A DNA stretch of 64,000 nt from Paraburkholderia phytofirmans OLGA172 (lineage in GTDB: Bacteria > Pseudomonadota > Gammaproteobacteria > Burkholderiales > Burkholderiaceae), in NCBI RefSeq assembly GCF_001634365.1, contig NZ_CP014579.1, forward strand, positions 682,001 to 746,000. Direction: 5' to 3'. Positions within the stretch are counted from its first letter, which is position 1; the number at the start of each line of letters is the position of its first letter. Shown here one piece after another: positions 16,096 through 25,676 of the stretch. The notes below the pieces were generated by a model, which searched no databases, was not told where the DNA came from, and saw only the letters and a program-made list of their open reading frames with translations. The position numbers and the translations under genes were made by a program.

Positions 16096-17175
16096 ATGAA
16101 GCATCACTTTGAACAGTTGCGGCTCGCTTCAGTGAGCCGCAGTTTCACAAATGCGGAGGGCCAGGCGGTCGCGGCGTTGCAAGGTCTCAATCTGAATATC
16201 CAGCGTGGCGAGTTCATCGCGTTGCTCGGGCCTTCGGGCTGCGGTAAATCGACGGCGCTCAATTGCATCGCCGGTTTGCAGCCGTTGAGCGGCGGCGGCA
16301 TCTGGCTCGACGAGAAACGCATCGACGTGCTGCCGCCGGAAAAGCGCGGTTTCGGCATGGTGTTCCAGAACTACGCGCTGTTTCCGCATATGAGCGTGCT
16401 CGACAACGTCGGCTTCGGATTGAAGATGCGCGGTGTCGGCAAGAGCGAAACCATGCGCCGGGCGCGTGAAGCGTTGCAGCTCGTGCAACTTGTCGGGCAT
16501 GAACGTAAGCTGCCCGGGCAGCTTTCGGGCGGTCAGCAGCAGCGCGTGGCGATTGCGCGGGCGATCGTGATCGAACCGCCGCTGATTCTGATGGACGAAC
16601 CGCTGTCGAATCTCGATACGAAACTGCGCATTGAAATGCGTGCCGAGATTCGCCGCATCCATAGCCAGCTCGAGCGCGCGACGCTCTACGTGACGCACGA
16701 TCAGGACGAGGCGCTTTCCATGGCCGATCGCATCGTCGTGATGAAAGAGGGGGTGGTGCAGCAGGTCGGCACGCCCAAAGAGGTCTACACGCGGCCGCAG
16801 AATTTGCACGTCGCGCGTTTCATGGGCTATCGCAACGTGACTGAATTCACGCTCGAAGGCACGCAAGGCGATGCGGTTGCGGTGAACGCGAACGGCGTGC
16901 GTCTGATTGGCACGCCGATGGCCGGTTTCAACAGCAAGCGCGTGAGCGTCGCCTTGCGTCCAGAGGATATGGAGCGTGCAACACCTGGCACGCAAAACGC
17001 CTTCGACGCGCTGGTGACAACCGTGGAATACGGCGGCCACGATTCCCTGCTGCGGGTGAAGACCGCGTTCGGCGACTTGTGGGCGCGCATTACGGGCGAA
17101 TTCGAAGAGGGCGAGCGCATCAGCCTGCACGTGCCGCCGTCACGCACGCTCGTCTATGACGCAGAGGCGGTATGA
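16096..17175 (+). CDS. ABC importer ATP-binding protein (PotA/UgpC type)
   Basis: A 359-residue ATPase that powers the importer. It has Walker A GPSGCGKST (about residues 45–53), a Q-loop VFQNYALFPHM, signature LSGGQQQRVAIARA, Walker B LILMDEPLSNLD and H-loop TLYVTHDQDEA. The C-terminal third (about 245–355) is a TOBE regulatory domain. The stop overlaps the ATG of the first permease (ATGA), indicating translational coupling. A 156-base gap separates it from the binding-protein gene. Confidence 0.95.
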   Translation: MKHHFEQLRLASVSRSFTNAEGQAVAALQGLNLNIQRGEFIALLGPSGCGKSTALNCIAGLQPLSGGGIWLDEKRIDVLPPEKRGFGMVFQNYALFPHMSVLDNVGFGLKMRGVGKSETMRRAREALQLVQLVGHERKLPGQLSGGQQQRVAIARAIVIEPPLILMDEPLSNLDTKLRIEMRAEIRRIHSQLERATLYVTHDQDEALSMADRIVVMKEGVVQQVGTPKEVYTRPQNLHVARFMGYRNVTEFTLEGTQGDAVAVNANGVRLIGTPMAGFNSKRVSVALRPEDMERATPGTQNAFDALVTTVEYGGHDSLLRVKTAFGDLWARITGEFEEGERISLHVPPSRTLVYDAEAV

Positions 17176-18059
17176 ACACGCCCACGCTGTCGCCGCCACC
17201 GGTACCATTTGCGCCGCGCGACGCCAAAGCGTGGCTGGTCGCGCCGGCTTTGATCTTCATCGTCGCGTTGTTCATCTATCCGTTCGCGTACGGTTTGGTG
17301 CTGTCGTTCCGGCCGATGAACGGCGGCGGCCTGTGGGCCAACTACGTGACGTTCTTCACCGACACGTCGATGTGGCCGACCATTCTCGTCACGCTCAAGC
17401 TCGCTGTACCCGCAACGCTGATCAATGTCGGCGTGTCGGTTCCAGTGGCGTTCGCGCTGCGCCGCAATTCACCCTACCAGAAACTCGTCACGACGCTGCT
17501 GGTGATTCCCGTCACGCTCGGCACCGTGCTGATCGCCGACGGCATGCTCACGTACTTCGGCCCGAACGGCTGGTTTCCGCAGGCGTTGCAAGGTTTGCAT
17601 CTCTACACCGACGAAGTGCGTTTGACGCACAACTTCTGGGGCGTGCTGATCTCGCTGATCGTGTCGGGTTTTCCGTTTGCGTTTCTGTTGACGCTGTCAT
17701 ACGTGACCGGCATCGATCCGACGCTCGCGAGCGCTGCTGCCACGCTCGGCGCGAGTCCGTGGCAGCAGTTTCGCCGCATCTACCTGCCGCTGCTGGTGCC
17801 CGGTCTAACGATGGCCGCGTGTTTATCGTTCGTGCAGGCGTTCTCGGTGTTTCCATCGGCGGTACTGCTGGGGGCGCCCGCAGGCCCGACGCGCGTGATG
17901 TCGATCGCCGCGGCCGAAGCCGCGTTCGAGAGCTATGACTATTCGCTTGCTTCCGCGATCGCCATGGTGATGGGTTTCGTGCAACTGGTGGTGGTCGCCG
18001 CCATGCTCGGCGCGCGCCGTTTCTTCTACAGCGGTCCGGTGACGGGAGGCAAAGGCTGA
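17172..18059 (+). CDS. ABC importer permease subunit 1
   Basis: A 295-residue inner-membrane protein with about six transmembrane helices, starting near residue 20 (WLVAPALIFIVALFIYPFA). The coupling motif that docks on the ATPase is the EAA-type loop near AAATLGASPWQQFRRIYLPLL (about residues 195–215). It resembles PotB/PhnU-type permeases. The stop and the next start overlap (TGATG). Confidence 0.93.
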   Translation: MNTPTLSPPPVPFAPRDAKAWLVAPALIFIVALFIYPFAYGLVLSFRPMNGGGLWANYVTFFTDTSMWPTILVTLKLAVPATLINVGVSVPVAFALRRNSPYQKLVTTLLVIPVTLGTVLIADGMLTYFGPNGWFPQALQGLHLYTDEVRLTHNFWGVLISLIVSGFPFAFLLTLSYVTGIDPTLASAAATLGASPWQQFRRIYLPLLVPGLTMAACLSFVQAFSVFPSAVLLGAPAGPTRVMSIAAAEAAFESYDYSLASAIAMVMGFVQLVVVAAMLGARRFFYSGPVTGGKG

Positions 18060-18988
18060 TGGCTAGCGATCGCCACGCCGCGCATCCTTCGTGGTCCGCG
18101 TCCACATCGAACGAAAACAACGACGGCGCCCAGCAACCCAGCAAGCGCGTGAAGCAGCGCGCCAGTGTGCCGGGCCGCATCTGGCACGTGCTGGTGTGGG
18201 GCGCGATGGTGTTCTTCCTCGTCAACGTGGTGTTGCTGATTGCGACCGTGGCGGTGAATTCGGTGGCGACCCGCTGGTTCGGCACCTTGCTGCCGCAAGG
18301 CTTTACGCTGCATTGGTATGCGCAGGCGTGGAGCGATTTCCAGTTGGCGAGCGTGCTGTGGGTCACCGTCGAAGTGGTCGGTGCGGTGGTGGTGTTGTCG
18401 GTGCTGCTCGGCGTGCCCGCGGCGTATGCGCTCGCCCGCGTGCAGTTTCCCGGCAAGCGCATGGCGATGCTGATTTTCCTGCTGCCCTTGATGGTGCCGC
18501 CCGTGACGTACGGCATTCCGATGGCGACCGTGATGTACAAGGTCGGCCTCGCGGGCACGCTGGGCGGCGTAATTCTCGCGAATCTCGTGCCGGCGCTGCC
18601 GTTCGTGATCCTGGTGATGACGCCGTTCATCGAGCAGATCGATCCCAATCTCGAAGCGGCGGCGCGCATTTTCGGCGCGAACACGTTCCGCTATTTCCGC
18701 TACGTGCTGCTGCCCCTGCTGGTGCCCGGCATGTTGGCCGCGGGGCTGCTCGTGCTGGTGCGGACCATCGGCATGTTCGAACTGACATTCTTTACGGCGG
18801 GCCCCGCGACGCAAACGCTCGTGGTCGCCTTGTACTACGCGGTATTTTCAACCGGCGTGCGCGCACCGCAATCGATCGATGCGATGGCGATGATCTACAT
18901 GGCGATCACGCTGATCTGGGTGCTGATCGCGCTGCAATTCGTCAGCCCGACGCAGATCGTGTCGCGGGTGAAGGAGCAGAAGCGCTGA
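18059..18988 (+). CDS. ABC importer permease subunit 2
   Basis: A 309-residue permease of the PotC type with about six transmembrane helices. The first about 40 residues are hydrophilic and cytoplasmic. The EAA loop is visible as LEAAARIFGANTFRYFRYVLL (about residues 200–220). It would pair with subunit 1 to form the channel. It is the last gene of the operon; a GC-rich direct-repeat tract and a broken dehydratase gene follow. Confidence 0.93.
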   Translation: MASDRHAAHPSWSASTSNENNDGAQQPSKRVKQRASVPGRIWHVLVWGAMVFFLVNVVLLIATVAVNSVATRWFGTLLPQGFTLHWYAQAWSDFQLASVLWVTVEVVGAVVVLSVLLGVPAAYALARVQFPGKRMAMLIFLLPLMVPPVTYGIPMATVMYKVGLAGTLGGVILANLVPALPFVILVMTPFIEQIDPNLEAAARIFGANTFRYFRYVLLPLLVPGMLAAGLLVLVRTIGMFELTFFTAGPATQTLVVALYYAVFSTGVRAPQSIDAMAMIYMAITLIWVLIALQFVSPTQIVSRVKEQKR

Positions 18989-19017
18989 GGAGCTGAGCCA
19001 CTGAAGCGCCCCCCGAA

Positions 19018-19101
19018 GGAAGTCCCCCGCCCGTAGGAAGTCCCCCGCCCCGAAAGAAGTCCCCCGCCCGTAGGAAGTCCCCCGCCCCGAAAAAAGTCCC
19101 C
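19018..19101. repeat. 37-bp composite tandem repeat, CCCCC-rich
   Basis: Units GGAAGTCCCCCGCCCGTA and GGAAGTCCCCCGCCCCGAAA alternate twice, giving a 37-base higher-order period, followed by a half copy and a CCCCTTGGGG palindrome. It lies 30 bases after the permease stop and just before the dehydratase stub, at what looks like a deletion junction. Confidence 0.8.
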
Positions 19102-19141
19102 TTGGGGGATCGGGGGATCGGGGGGCGCCAAAAAAAGCATC

Positions 19142-19250
19142 GTGGAGCAGACGTTGACGACGAGAAAGAAACCTGAAGAACTGCGCAGCCACCGCTGGTA
19201 CGGCCTGAACGATCTGCGCTCGTTCGGCTATCGCTCGCGCACCGCGCGGC
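19142..19250 (+). pseudogene. IlvD/Edd-family dehydratase, N-terminal stub
   Basis: The first about 35 residues ([27 protein letters not shown]) match the N-terminus of sugar-acid dehydratases of the IlvD/Edd family such as arabinonate or xylonate dehydratase. The remaining more than 500 residues, including the Fe–S cysteines, are absent; the frame continues into unrelated sequence. The stub lies directly behind the ABC operon, so the dehydratase was probably the last gene of a sugar-acid catabolic cluster. It cannot be functional. Confidence 0.7.
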
Positions 19251-19311
19251 GGCGCGCACACGGATGCAGCCGGCGAGCCGGAGATTCACTGAGTCTGCCA
19301 AGGGCTCAATA

Positions 19312-19917
19312 TCAATACCCCACGCGATACACCCGGCCCGTTTGCGCGCCTTCCACACTGCGCAAGTAGGCCTGCGCCGCGCGTTCGGCCGTCACCGGCT
19401 CGAAGCCGCGGAAGTAGGGCGCATAGGCGTCGAGCGCTTCGGTTAGTACCGTCGGGCTTACCACGTTGATCCGGATGCCGCGCGGCAATTCGATCGAGGC
19501 GCCGCGCACGAAGCCTTCCAGGGCCAGATTGACGGTGGTTGCGTTCGCGCCTTCGCGGATCGGTTCGTCGCCGACAATACCGCTCGTCAGCGTGAACGAG
19601 CCGCCGTCGTTCACGTAGCGCTGGGCGCCCAGCACCACATTGATCTGACCCATCAGCTTGTCGCGCAGGCCGACCCAGAACTGCTCGACGCTCATCTCCG
19701 GTAGTGGGCCGAAATGCAGCTTGCCGGTGGTGGTGACGACGCCGTCGACCTTGCCGATCTCGCTAAAGAGCCGCTCGATGCTGGCCGGGTCGGTACTGTC
19801 GACGCGATACTGGCCGCGCGTCGCGCCCACTTCGATGACTTCATGGCGCGCTTTCAATGCTGCGCTCACTGCTTGGCCGACCGTGCCGGTTGCGCCGATC
19901 ACGACGATCTTTTTCAT
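19312..19917 (-). CDS. Short-chain dehydrogenase/reductase, small atypical type
   Basis: A 201-residue Rossmann protein beginning [16 protein letters not shown], the TGxxGxG nucleotide-binding loop. Downstream are conserved LTSGIVG and [12 protein letters not shown] segments. The classical catalytic Tyr-x3-Lys is not present; the position reads [15 protein letters not shown], as in a known small SDR subgroup. NAD(P)H-dependent activity is therefore uncertain. It is a single gene, convergent with the dehydratase stub; the start ATG at 19917 is followed directly by homology. Confidence 0.85.
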   Translation of the reverse strand: MKKIVVIGATGTVGQAVSAALKARHEVIEVGATRGQYRVDSTDPASIERLFSEIGKVDGVVTTTGKLHFGPLPEMSVEQFWVGLRDKLMGQINVVLGAQRYVNDGGSFTLTSGIVGDEPIREGANATTVNLALEGFVRGASIELPRGIRINVVSPTVLTEALDAYAPYFRGFEPVTAERAAQAYLRSVEGAQTGRVYRVGY

Positions 19918-20124
19918 CTGCCGCTCCGTTTAGTTTTGGATATGCAGTTGATTGTCTCCGCGTTCGGCGGGCGGAAATAGCTTGTTCGGCTTGCAGGTCC
20001 TGCAACCCCGAGTTTCTAATCCGTGCCGAAACGCGCACCGTCATTCAACCGGAGCGCGCTTTGGAATTGCCTGATTAATCGGTGCAAGCGGCGTCATTCA
20101 AACGAATACCCGCAACGCGATTAC

Positions 20125-20580
20125 TTATTTCGCCCGATGTAATTCGATCACGCGAGTGGGCCGAAAATGATTAAGGGCGTAGTGAATGCGGCCGCGTTCG
20201 CGACGGCTGCGGATCGGACGCGGGTCGTCGAACAGATCGTCCGCTGACTCGGCGCCTTGCGGCTCGACCATGCCTTTGTCGATGACCGTGTAGCCCGGTT
20301 CGAGCGCCAGCAGCAGATGATTGCCGCCAACCCGGCTGTCGAAGCCGGCCATGCCGTCTTGCGCCTCGGGCACGCTGTTGACGAGGGTCGCGTTGCTCGT
20401 CGTGATTTCGTCGGGCGAGATCGGGCTGTGGCCGGCGATGCGGGCGGCTTCGAGATTTTTGCCGTCGGTGTCGACCGTGCTGTCATGGGTGCGGTCGTTA
20501 TGCAGTTCGGTCGTGCACGGGCCGATGGTGCGCGGCTGTTTGCCGGCGTCTGCCGGCGTGTTGATATCGCTGTTCATCAT
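20125..20580 (-). CDS. Hypothetical protein, hydrophilic
   Basis: A 151-residue soluble protein of unknown function. No signal peptide or membrane segment is seen. The C-terminal part (MAGFDSRVGGNHLLLALEPGYTVIDKG, then DDPRPIRSRRERGRIHYALN) looks structured, while the N-terminal about 60 residues are polar. The start at 20580 is chosen because GGAGA lies seven bases before it; the frame extends further upstream without a ribosome site. It stands alone. Confidence 0.6.
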   Translation of the reverse strand: MMNSDINTPADAGKQPRTIGPCTTELHNDRTHDSTVDTDGKNLEAARIAGHSPISPDEITTSNATLVNSVPEAQDGMAGFDSRVGGNHLLLALEPGYTVIDKGMVEPQGAESADDLFDDPRPIRSRRERGRIHYALNHFRPTRVIELHRAK

Positions 20581-20926
20581 GCATTCTCCGTTGAAGATGA
20601 CATGGTTGAAGTGCAACAAAACCCATTCCGCCTTGCGCCACGTCTTTGTGCGTGTGAGTTTGAACTGCGCGCGGCGCCTCAGTTGCCTCGCGGTTATGCG
20701 CAGTGATGTATGCGGGCGTTTCACCCGGCGATTGCGTCCTGGATTCCTTTCGTTTTTTTTAATGGACGCCTATTTTCTACAGAGTATGATCTTACTCCGA
20801 CAAGTGGAGCGCGGTTAAATTGGCGACATGCGTTGACGACATGTGTCCGGTTGTTTTTACATGGCCGACAACGAATAGACGCGCGCTACTCAGAACATCT
20901 TACGGGGCCGTCAGGGCGGGTGACAC
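20581..20926. other. Intergenic region between divergent hypothetical genes
   Basis: No supported gene. A T-run near 20750 lies without a clear stem. The segment probably carries promoters for both divergent flanking genes. Confidence 0.4.
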
Positions 20927-21160
20927 ATGCACTTCGATGCTGCATTCACACATCGCGGCTATTTGCTGAATTGTGCGCCGGCGCGCGCGGGCGATGGTAC
21001 TTGGCAACCTTATGTGGTCATCTCCCGCTCGAGCGACGGCGAACTGGTCGCCAACCGGTTTTTCCCCACTGACTTGCGCTTCCCTGACGAAGCCACCGCT
21101 ATCGCGCACGCACGCGACTGGGCGGTGCGCTGGATCGATGCGAGCAGCGTGACCATCTGA
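20927..21160 (+). CDS. Small conserved hypothetical protein
   Basis: A 77-residue protein of a type common in Burkholderia: HRGYLLNCAPARAGDGTWQP, then RFPDEATAIAHARDWAVRWID. The composition suggests a compact beta–alpha fold and no export signal. No function is known to me. Its 3' end is followed directly by a heptamer repeat. Confidence 0.7.
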   Translation: MHFDAAFTHRGYLLNCAPARAGDGTWQPYVVISRSSDGELVANRFFPTDLRFPDEATAIAHARDWAVRWIDASSVTI

Positions 21161-21161
21161 A

Positions 21162-21210
21162 GCAGCGGGCAGCGGGCAGCGGGCATCGGGCACCGGGCTC
21201 CGGGCTCCGG
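21162..21210. repeat. Heptanucleotide tandem repeat (GCNNCGG, seven copies)
   Basis: Consecutive units read GCAGCGG three times, then GCATCGG, GCACCGG and GCTCCGG twice. The repeat starts just after the stop of the 77-residue gene and ends about 90 bases before the serine acetyltransferase gene. Confidence 0.8.
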
Positions 21211-21327
21211 GCACGCGTGGCCCGGCATACCGGGCAGCCGCGGTGCGCTGCGCGAGCGGCTGTAAAACGCGGTAATCTCTTGGGACAATCACTCTGAACC
21301 GTGCCTCGCGCACGGCGCCGTTCTTTT

Positions 21328-22260
21328 ATGCCTAACGTGCCTTCCCCCAACTGGGGTCTCGAACAGATCGTCGCGGACTTGCGCGCGTCGCGTGAAAAAT
21401 TGCATCGCACGCGGCATCCGCTCGGTATTCGCGAGCTGCCATCGCGCGAAGCGGTGATCGCCATTGTCACTGGCTTGCGCGCGGCGTTGTTTCCCACGCA
21501 CTACGGTGCCCCCGATCTCACTGACGAAACGGTCGACTACTACGTCGGCCACACGCTCGAAAGCACGTTGCGATTGCTCGCCGAACAGATACGGCGCGCC
21601 TTGCGCTTTCTGCCCGAGTTCGGGGAAACGCCCGATGCGGATCTGAAGGCGCGCGCGTTCAACGTTGCGCGAGAGTTCGGCACGCAGTTGCCCGGCATTC
21701 GCGCGTTGCTGGTCAGCGATATTCAGGCTGCTTTCACCGGCGACCCGGCCGCCCAGCACATCACTGAAATTCTGCTTTGTTATCCGGGCGTGTGGGCGAT
21801 GACGCACCATCGTCTTGCGCACGCGCTGCATCGCCTCGGCGTGCCCTTGCTCGCGCGCTTCATCAACGAGATCGCGCACTCCGCGACCGGCATCGACATT
21901 CACCCAGGCGCGACCATTGGCCCAAGTTTCTTTATCGACCACGGCACGGGCGTCGTGATCGGCGAGACCGCGATCATCGGCGAACGCGTGCGCGTCTACC
22001 AGGCTGTGACGCTTGGCGCGAAGAGCTTCGCTGCGGACCTTGACGGCACGTTGGTCAAGGGCAACGCGCGGCATCCGATCGTTGAAGACGACGTCGTGAT
22101 TTATGCCGGCGCGACGATTCTCGGCCGCGTGACCATCGGGCGTGGCTCGGTGATTGGCGGCAACGTGTGGCTTACGCATAGCGTGCCGCCGGGCAGCAGC
22201 GTGTCGCAAGGCAAGATCCGCGAGGGTGGGCGCACGGGCACGGACGAGGAGGGCGGTTGA
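21328..22260 (+). CDS. Serine O-acetyltransferase (EpsC/CysE type)
   Basis: A 310-residue enzyme that acetylates L-serine for cysteine synthesis. The N-terminal helical domain (about 1–170) is longer than in E. coli CysE and typical of EpsC-type proteins. The C-terminal left-handed beta-helix carries the hexapeptide repeats (IDIHPGATIGPSFFIDHGTG, then VIGETAIIGERVRVY) with the catalytic Asp–His region. ATG at 21328 is preferred to an upstream start at 21301. It precedes the phosphonate genes but is separated from them by 520 bases, so cotranscription is doubtful. Confidence 0.9.
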   Translation: MPNVPSPNWGLEQIVADLRASREKLHRTRHPLGIRELPSREAVIAIVTGLRAALFPTHYGAPDLTDETVDYYVGHTLESTLRLLAEQIRRALRFLPEFGETPDADLKARAFNVAREFGTQLPGIRALLVSDIQAAFTGDPAAQHITEILLCYPGVWAMTHHRLAHALHRLGVPLLARFINEIAHSATGIDIHPGATIGPSFFIDHGTGVVIGETAIIGERVRVYQAVTLGAKSFAADLDGTLVKGNARHPIVEDDVVIYAGATILGRVTIGRGSVIGGNVWLTHSVPPGSSVSQGKIREGGRTGTDEEGG

Positions 22261-22780
22261 CGAGCGGGCTGGCTCGCGCGTCATCTCGTGCTTTGCCGCA
22301 CGGCTTTCTCGTTAGCGGTTAAGGGGAGAGCCCATGGTGCGCGGCCGTGTTCACATGCCTCGCTGCGCAATTGCCGGCGTGGAAGCGACGGTGGCAAAGA
22401 AAGTAAGTGTGCCTGCCCCGCACGGGGGCGAACGCTAATAAGCCGATAACATAATTAATACAAAATTCGAATAAAGCAATGCAATAAAAAGCCCAAATGA
22501 AAATCAAATAAGAAAAAAGAAAACGAAGGCAAAAAACCGCGCCAAACCGATCCCAGGCAGGGGAAATCACATTCCTCCACACAATGCCAAAAAAATCCAA
22601 ACCCCAATCCCCTCATTGAAAAATGCAAAAAACAACACATTTTTCCACGTAACCGCAAAAATAGAAATTTGAATACCGCCGAAAAAACGAATAAAAACGA
22701 TTTCGGCTATAGTCGCCATTTTCCAGCCGCCAGCCGGGCAAAAAAGAGCCCCAATAAGCCCGCCACCAGGAGTAAAGAAA
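22261..22780. other. 520-bp leader region with interspersed-repeat-like and A-rich parts
   Basis: The first half (about 22340–22445) resembles an intergenic repeat often seen in Burkholderiales genomes (GGCAAAGAAAGTAAGTG and CCCCGCACGGGGGCGAACGC). The second half (22440–22720) is very A-rich on the plus strand and poor in G, quite unlike its surroundings. A good ribosome site (CAGGAG) ends the region at the PEP mutase start. No gene is supported; open frames on the minus strand here are by-products of the A-rich composition. Confidence 0.5.
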
Positions 22781-24502
22781 TTGAACGCCCGTGAACCTGC
22801 ATTCATCTCCGCTTCGCGCAGCGCACGCCTGCGCCAGATGCTCGTCAGCAACGAACTCGAATTCATGATGGAGGCCCACAACGGGCTCTCCGCCCGTATC
22901 GTCCGCGAAGCCGGCTTCAAAGCGATCTGGGGTTCGGGCCTCGCGATCTCCGCCCAATTCGGCGTGCGCGACAACAACGAAGCCAGCTGGACGCAAGTCG
23001 TCGATACCCTCGAATTCATGGCCGACGCCAGCGATTTGCCCATTCTCCTCGATGGCGATACCGGCTACGGTAACTTCAACAACGTGCGCCGTCTCGTGCG
23101 CAAACTCGAACAACGCGGCATCGCCGGCGTCTGTATCGAAGACAAACAATTCCCGAAAACGAATAGCTTCATTAACGGCGAAGCCCAGCCGCTTGCCGAT
23201 ATGGACGAGTTCTGCGGCAAAATCAAAGCCGGTAAAGACTCGCAGTCGGATGAACACTTCTCGATCGTCGCCCGCGTCGAAGCACTCATCGCCGGCTGGG
23301 GCATGGACGAAGCGCTGCGCCGCGCGGAAGCCTATCGGCAAGCCGGCGCCGATGCGATCCTGATTCACAGCAAGCTCTCGCGTCCCGATGAAATTCTCGA
23401 GTTCGCGCGCGAATGGGCCGGCCGCGCGCCGCTCGTCATCGTGCCGACCAAGTACTACAGCACGCCCACCGAAGTGTTCCGCGAGGCTGGCATCAGCACG
23501 GTCATCTGGGCGAATCATCTGATCCGCGCAGCGACCTCGGCCATGCAAGCCGTTGCCAAGGAAATTCATTCGAGCGAGACGCTTGTCAACGTCGAAGACA
23601 GCATCGCCGCAGTCAACGAAATCTTCCGTCTGCAAGACGCCGACGAATACTCGGAAGCCGAAGACCGCTATCTGTCGAGCGGACGCGCGGCCGGTGCGGC
23701 CGTCGTGCTCGCGGCAGGCCGCGGCAAGGGGCTCGAAGCCGTCACCGAAGATCGTCCGAAAGTCATGCTGCCGATCGCGGGCAAGCCGCTCTTGCGCTGG
23801 CTCGTCGATGCGTTCAAGAAGCAGAGTGTCAATGACATCACCGTGGTCGGCGGTTATCGCGCCGATGCGATCGATACTGCCGGTATCAAGCTGGTCGTCA
23901 ATGAGCGTCACGCGCAAACCGGCGAGCTGGCGTCGCTCGTCTGCGCAGTCGATAAACTCGCAGGCGACACCGTCATCTCGTACGGCGATCTGCTGTTCCG
24001 CAGCTACATCTTGCGCGATCTGGTCGAGAGCGAAGCCGCGTTCAGCGTGGTGGTCGATTCGTCGCTGACCGATGCGGAAAACGCCAGCGTGCGCGACTTC
24101 GCATGGTGCTCGGCGGCTGACGATCGCGGGCTGTTCGGCAACAAGGTCACGCTGCGTCACGTGTCGAGCGGGCAGGAGGCAACGTCCGCCATCGCTTCGC
24201 AAACGCCGCATGGCCGCTGGGTCGGTCTGCTGAATGTGCGCGGCGAGGGGCGTGAGCGTCTGCGAGCGGTACTCGGCAAACTGCAGGCGCGCCCGGATTT
24301 CGATTCGCTCGATATGCCCGCGCTGCTGAATGCGCTGATCGAAGCGGGTGAAGCGATCGAAGTGCAATACGTGCACGGCCACTGGCGCGGGGTGAACGAT
24401 CTGGACGACTTCCGTCGTGCCGGCGATTTCGCACATGCGCAGGCGCCGTTCGCGGCAGCGGTCGGCAACCAGATGGGGACAACCAGCGGGGCCGCGCAAT
24501 GA
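22781..24502 (+). CDS. Phosphoenolpyruvate mutase fused to a nucleotidyltransferase domain
   Basis: A 573-residue bifunctional protein. Residues about 15–290 form the PEP mutase barrel, which converts PEP to phosphonopyruvate, the entry step of C–P bond synthesis. The diagnostic EDKxxxxxNS motif is complete ([10 protein letters not shown], residues 120–129). Residues about 305–560 form an NTP-transferase domain ([14 protein letters not shown], then [14 protein letters not shown]) like PntC-type cytidylyltransferases that activate 2-aminoethylphosphonate as CMP-AEP. The usual Arg of the GxRL loop is Gly here. The start is TTG, eight bases after AGGAG. The stop overlaps the next gene. Confidence 0.92.
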   Translation: MNAREPAFISASRSARLRQMLVSNELEFMMEAHNGLSARIVREAGFKAIWGSGLAISAQFGVRDNNEASWTQVVDTLEFMADASDLPILLDGDTGYGNFNNVRRLVRKLEQRGIAGVCIEDKQFPKTNSFINGEAQPLADMDEFCGKIKAGKDSQSDEHFSIVARVEALIAGWGMDEALRRAEAYRQAGADAILIHSKLSRPDEILEFAREWAGRAPLVIVPTKYYSTPTEVFREAGISTVIWANHLIRAATSAMQAVAKEIHSSETLVNVEDSIAAVNEIFRLQDADEYSEAEDRYLSSGRAAGAAVVLAAGRGKGLEAVTEDRPKVMLPIAGKPLLRWLVDAFKKQSVNDITVVGGYRADAIDTAGIKLVVNERHAQTGELASLVCAVDKLAGDTVISYGDLLFRSYILRDLVESEAAFSVVVDSSLTDAENASVRDFAWCSAADDRGLFGNKVTLRHVSSGQEATSAIASQTPHGRWVGLLNVRGEGRERLRAVLGKLQARPDFDSLDMPALLNALIEAGEAIEVQYVHGHWRGVNDLDDFRRAGDFAHAQAPFAAAVGNQMGTTSGAAQ

Positions 24503-25665
24503 TCGAGGCAGCACAATTCGTCGAAGCGGCGCGCGAACGCGGCTTTGACTGGTATGCAGGCGTGCCGTGCTCGTATCTGACGCCGTTCATCAACTACGTC
24601 TTGCAGGATGAGTCGCTGCATTACGTCTCGGCCGCCAATGAAGGCGATGCGGTTGCGTTGATCGCGGGCGTTACGCTCGGCGCGCAGAACGGCCGGCGCG
24701 GCGTCACGATGATGCAGAACTCCGGCCTCGGCAATGCGGTGAGCCCGTTGACCTCCCTTACGTGGACCTTCCGTCTGCCGCAATTGCTGATCGTGACGTG
24801 GCGCGGGCAACCCGGCGTCGCGGACGAACCGCAGCACGCGCTGATGGGCCCGATCACGCCCGCGATGCTCGACACCATGGAGATTCCGTGGGAGACCTTC
24901 CCGACCGAAGCCGACGCGATCGGTCCGGCGTTGGATCGCGCCATCGCCCATATGGATGAAACCGGCCGTCCGTACGCACTCGTGATGCAAAAGGGCAGCG
25001 TGGCGCCGTACGAATTGAAAGAGGGCCACGCTGGTGCCCGCCGTGTGCCGGTGGCGCCGCGTGCGCAATTCAGGAACGTCGCGGCGAATGAATTGGCTTC
25101 ACGTCACGATGCGCTGCAGAAAGTCATCGCGCACACGCCGGTCGAATCGACGGTGGTGCTCGCGTCGACCGGTTTTTGCGGCCGCGAACTCTATGCCATC
25201 GACGACCGTCCCAACCAGTTGTACATGGTCGGCTCGATGGGTTGCGTGACGCCGTTCGCGTTGGGTCTTGCGCTCGCGCGTCCTGACCTGCACGTGGTCG
25301 CGCTCGACGGCGACGGCGCCGCGCTGATGCGCATGGGCGCATTCGCGACGCTCGGTGCGTACGGTCCGTCGAATCTCACGCACGTGCTGCTCGATAACGG
25401 CGCGCACGACTCGACCGGCGGTCAGGCGACGGTGTCGTCGCAAGTATCGTTTGCGGGTGTCGCCGCGGCTTGCGGTTACGCGTCGGCGGTTGAAAGCGAC
25501 GACGTCAATGTGATCGATGAGCTGTTCGATACAGCACCGTCGCCCCACGGCCCGCGCTTCGCGCGACTGGCGATTCGCCGCGGCACGCCCGATGGCCTGC
25601 CGCGTCCCACTATCACCCCGCCCGATGTGAAGGCGCGCCTGATGCGCCACATCGGCGCCGCTTAA
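24499..25665 (+). CDS. Phosphonopyruvate decarboxylase
   Basis: A 388-residue ThDP enzyme that decarboxylates phosphonopyruvate to phosphonoacetaldehyde, pulling the unfavourable mutase reaction forward. The N-terminal pyrimidine domain has the catalytic Glu near residue 48 ([10 protein letters not shown]). The C-terminal domain has the ThDP motif [10 protein letters not shown] (about residue 271) extending to [13 protein letters not shown]. It overlaps the mutase gene by four bases (ATGA), and the transaminase follows after 11 bases, so all three form one operon. Confidence 0.94.
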   Translation: MIEAAQFVEAARERGFDWYAGVPCSYLTPFINYVLQDESLHYVSAANEGDAVALIAGVTLGAQNGRRGVTMMQNSGLGNAVSPLTSLTWTFRLPQLLIVTWRGQPGVADEPQHALMGPITPAMLDTMEIPWETFPTEADAIGPALDRAIAHMDETGRPYALVMQKGSVAPYELKEGHAGARRVPVAPRAQFRNVAANELASRHDALQKVIAHTPVESTVVLASTGFCGRELYAIDDRPNQLYMVGSMGCVTPFALGLALARPDLHVVALDGDGAALMRMGAFATLGAYGPSNLTHVLLDNGAHDSTGGQATVSSQVSFAGVAAACGYASAVESDDVNVIDELFDTAPSPHGPRFARLAIRRGTPDGLPRPTITPPDVKARLMRHIGAA

Positions 25666-25676
25666 GGAGTGTGCTC

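Noticed and set aside
14770..18988. ABC importer as a 2-aminoethylphosphonate uptake system linked to the phosphonate operon
   Set aside because: The importer lies next to a lactonase and dehydratase stub and is separated from the phosphonate genes by five other genes; the binding protein has no diagnostic AEP features I can verify.
22319..22600. Minus-strand frame encoding a hydrophobic protein upstream of PEP mutase
   Set aside because: The hydrophobic translation results from T-rich codons on the complement of the A-rich leader; there is no ribosome site or family match.
22613..24514. 633-codon minus-strand frame
   Set aside because: It is the antisense of the PEP mutase fusion gene with shadow composition; the plus strand carries the EDKxxxxxNS motif.
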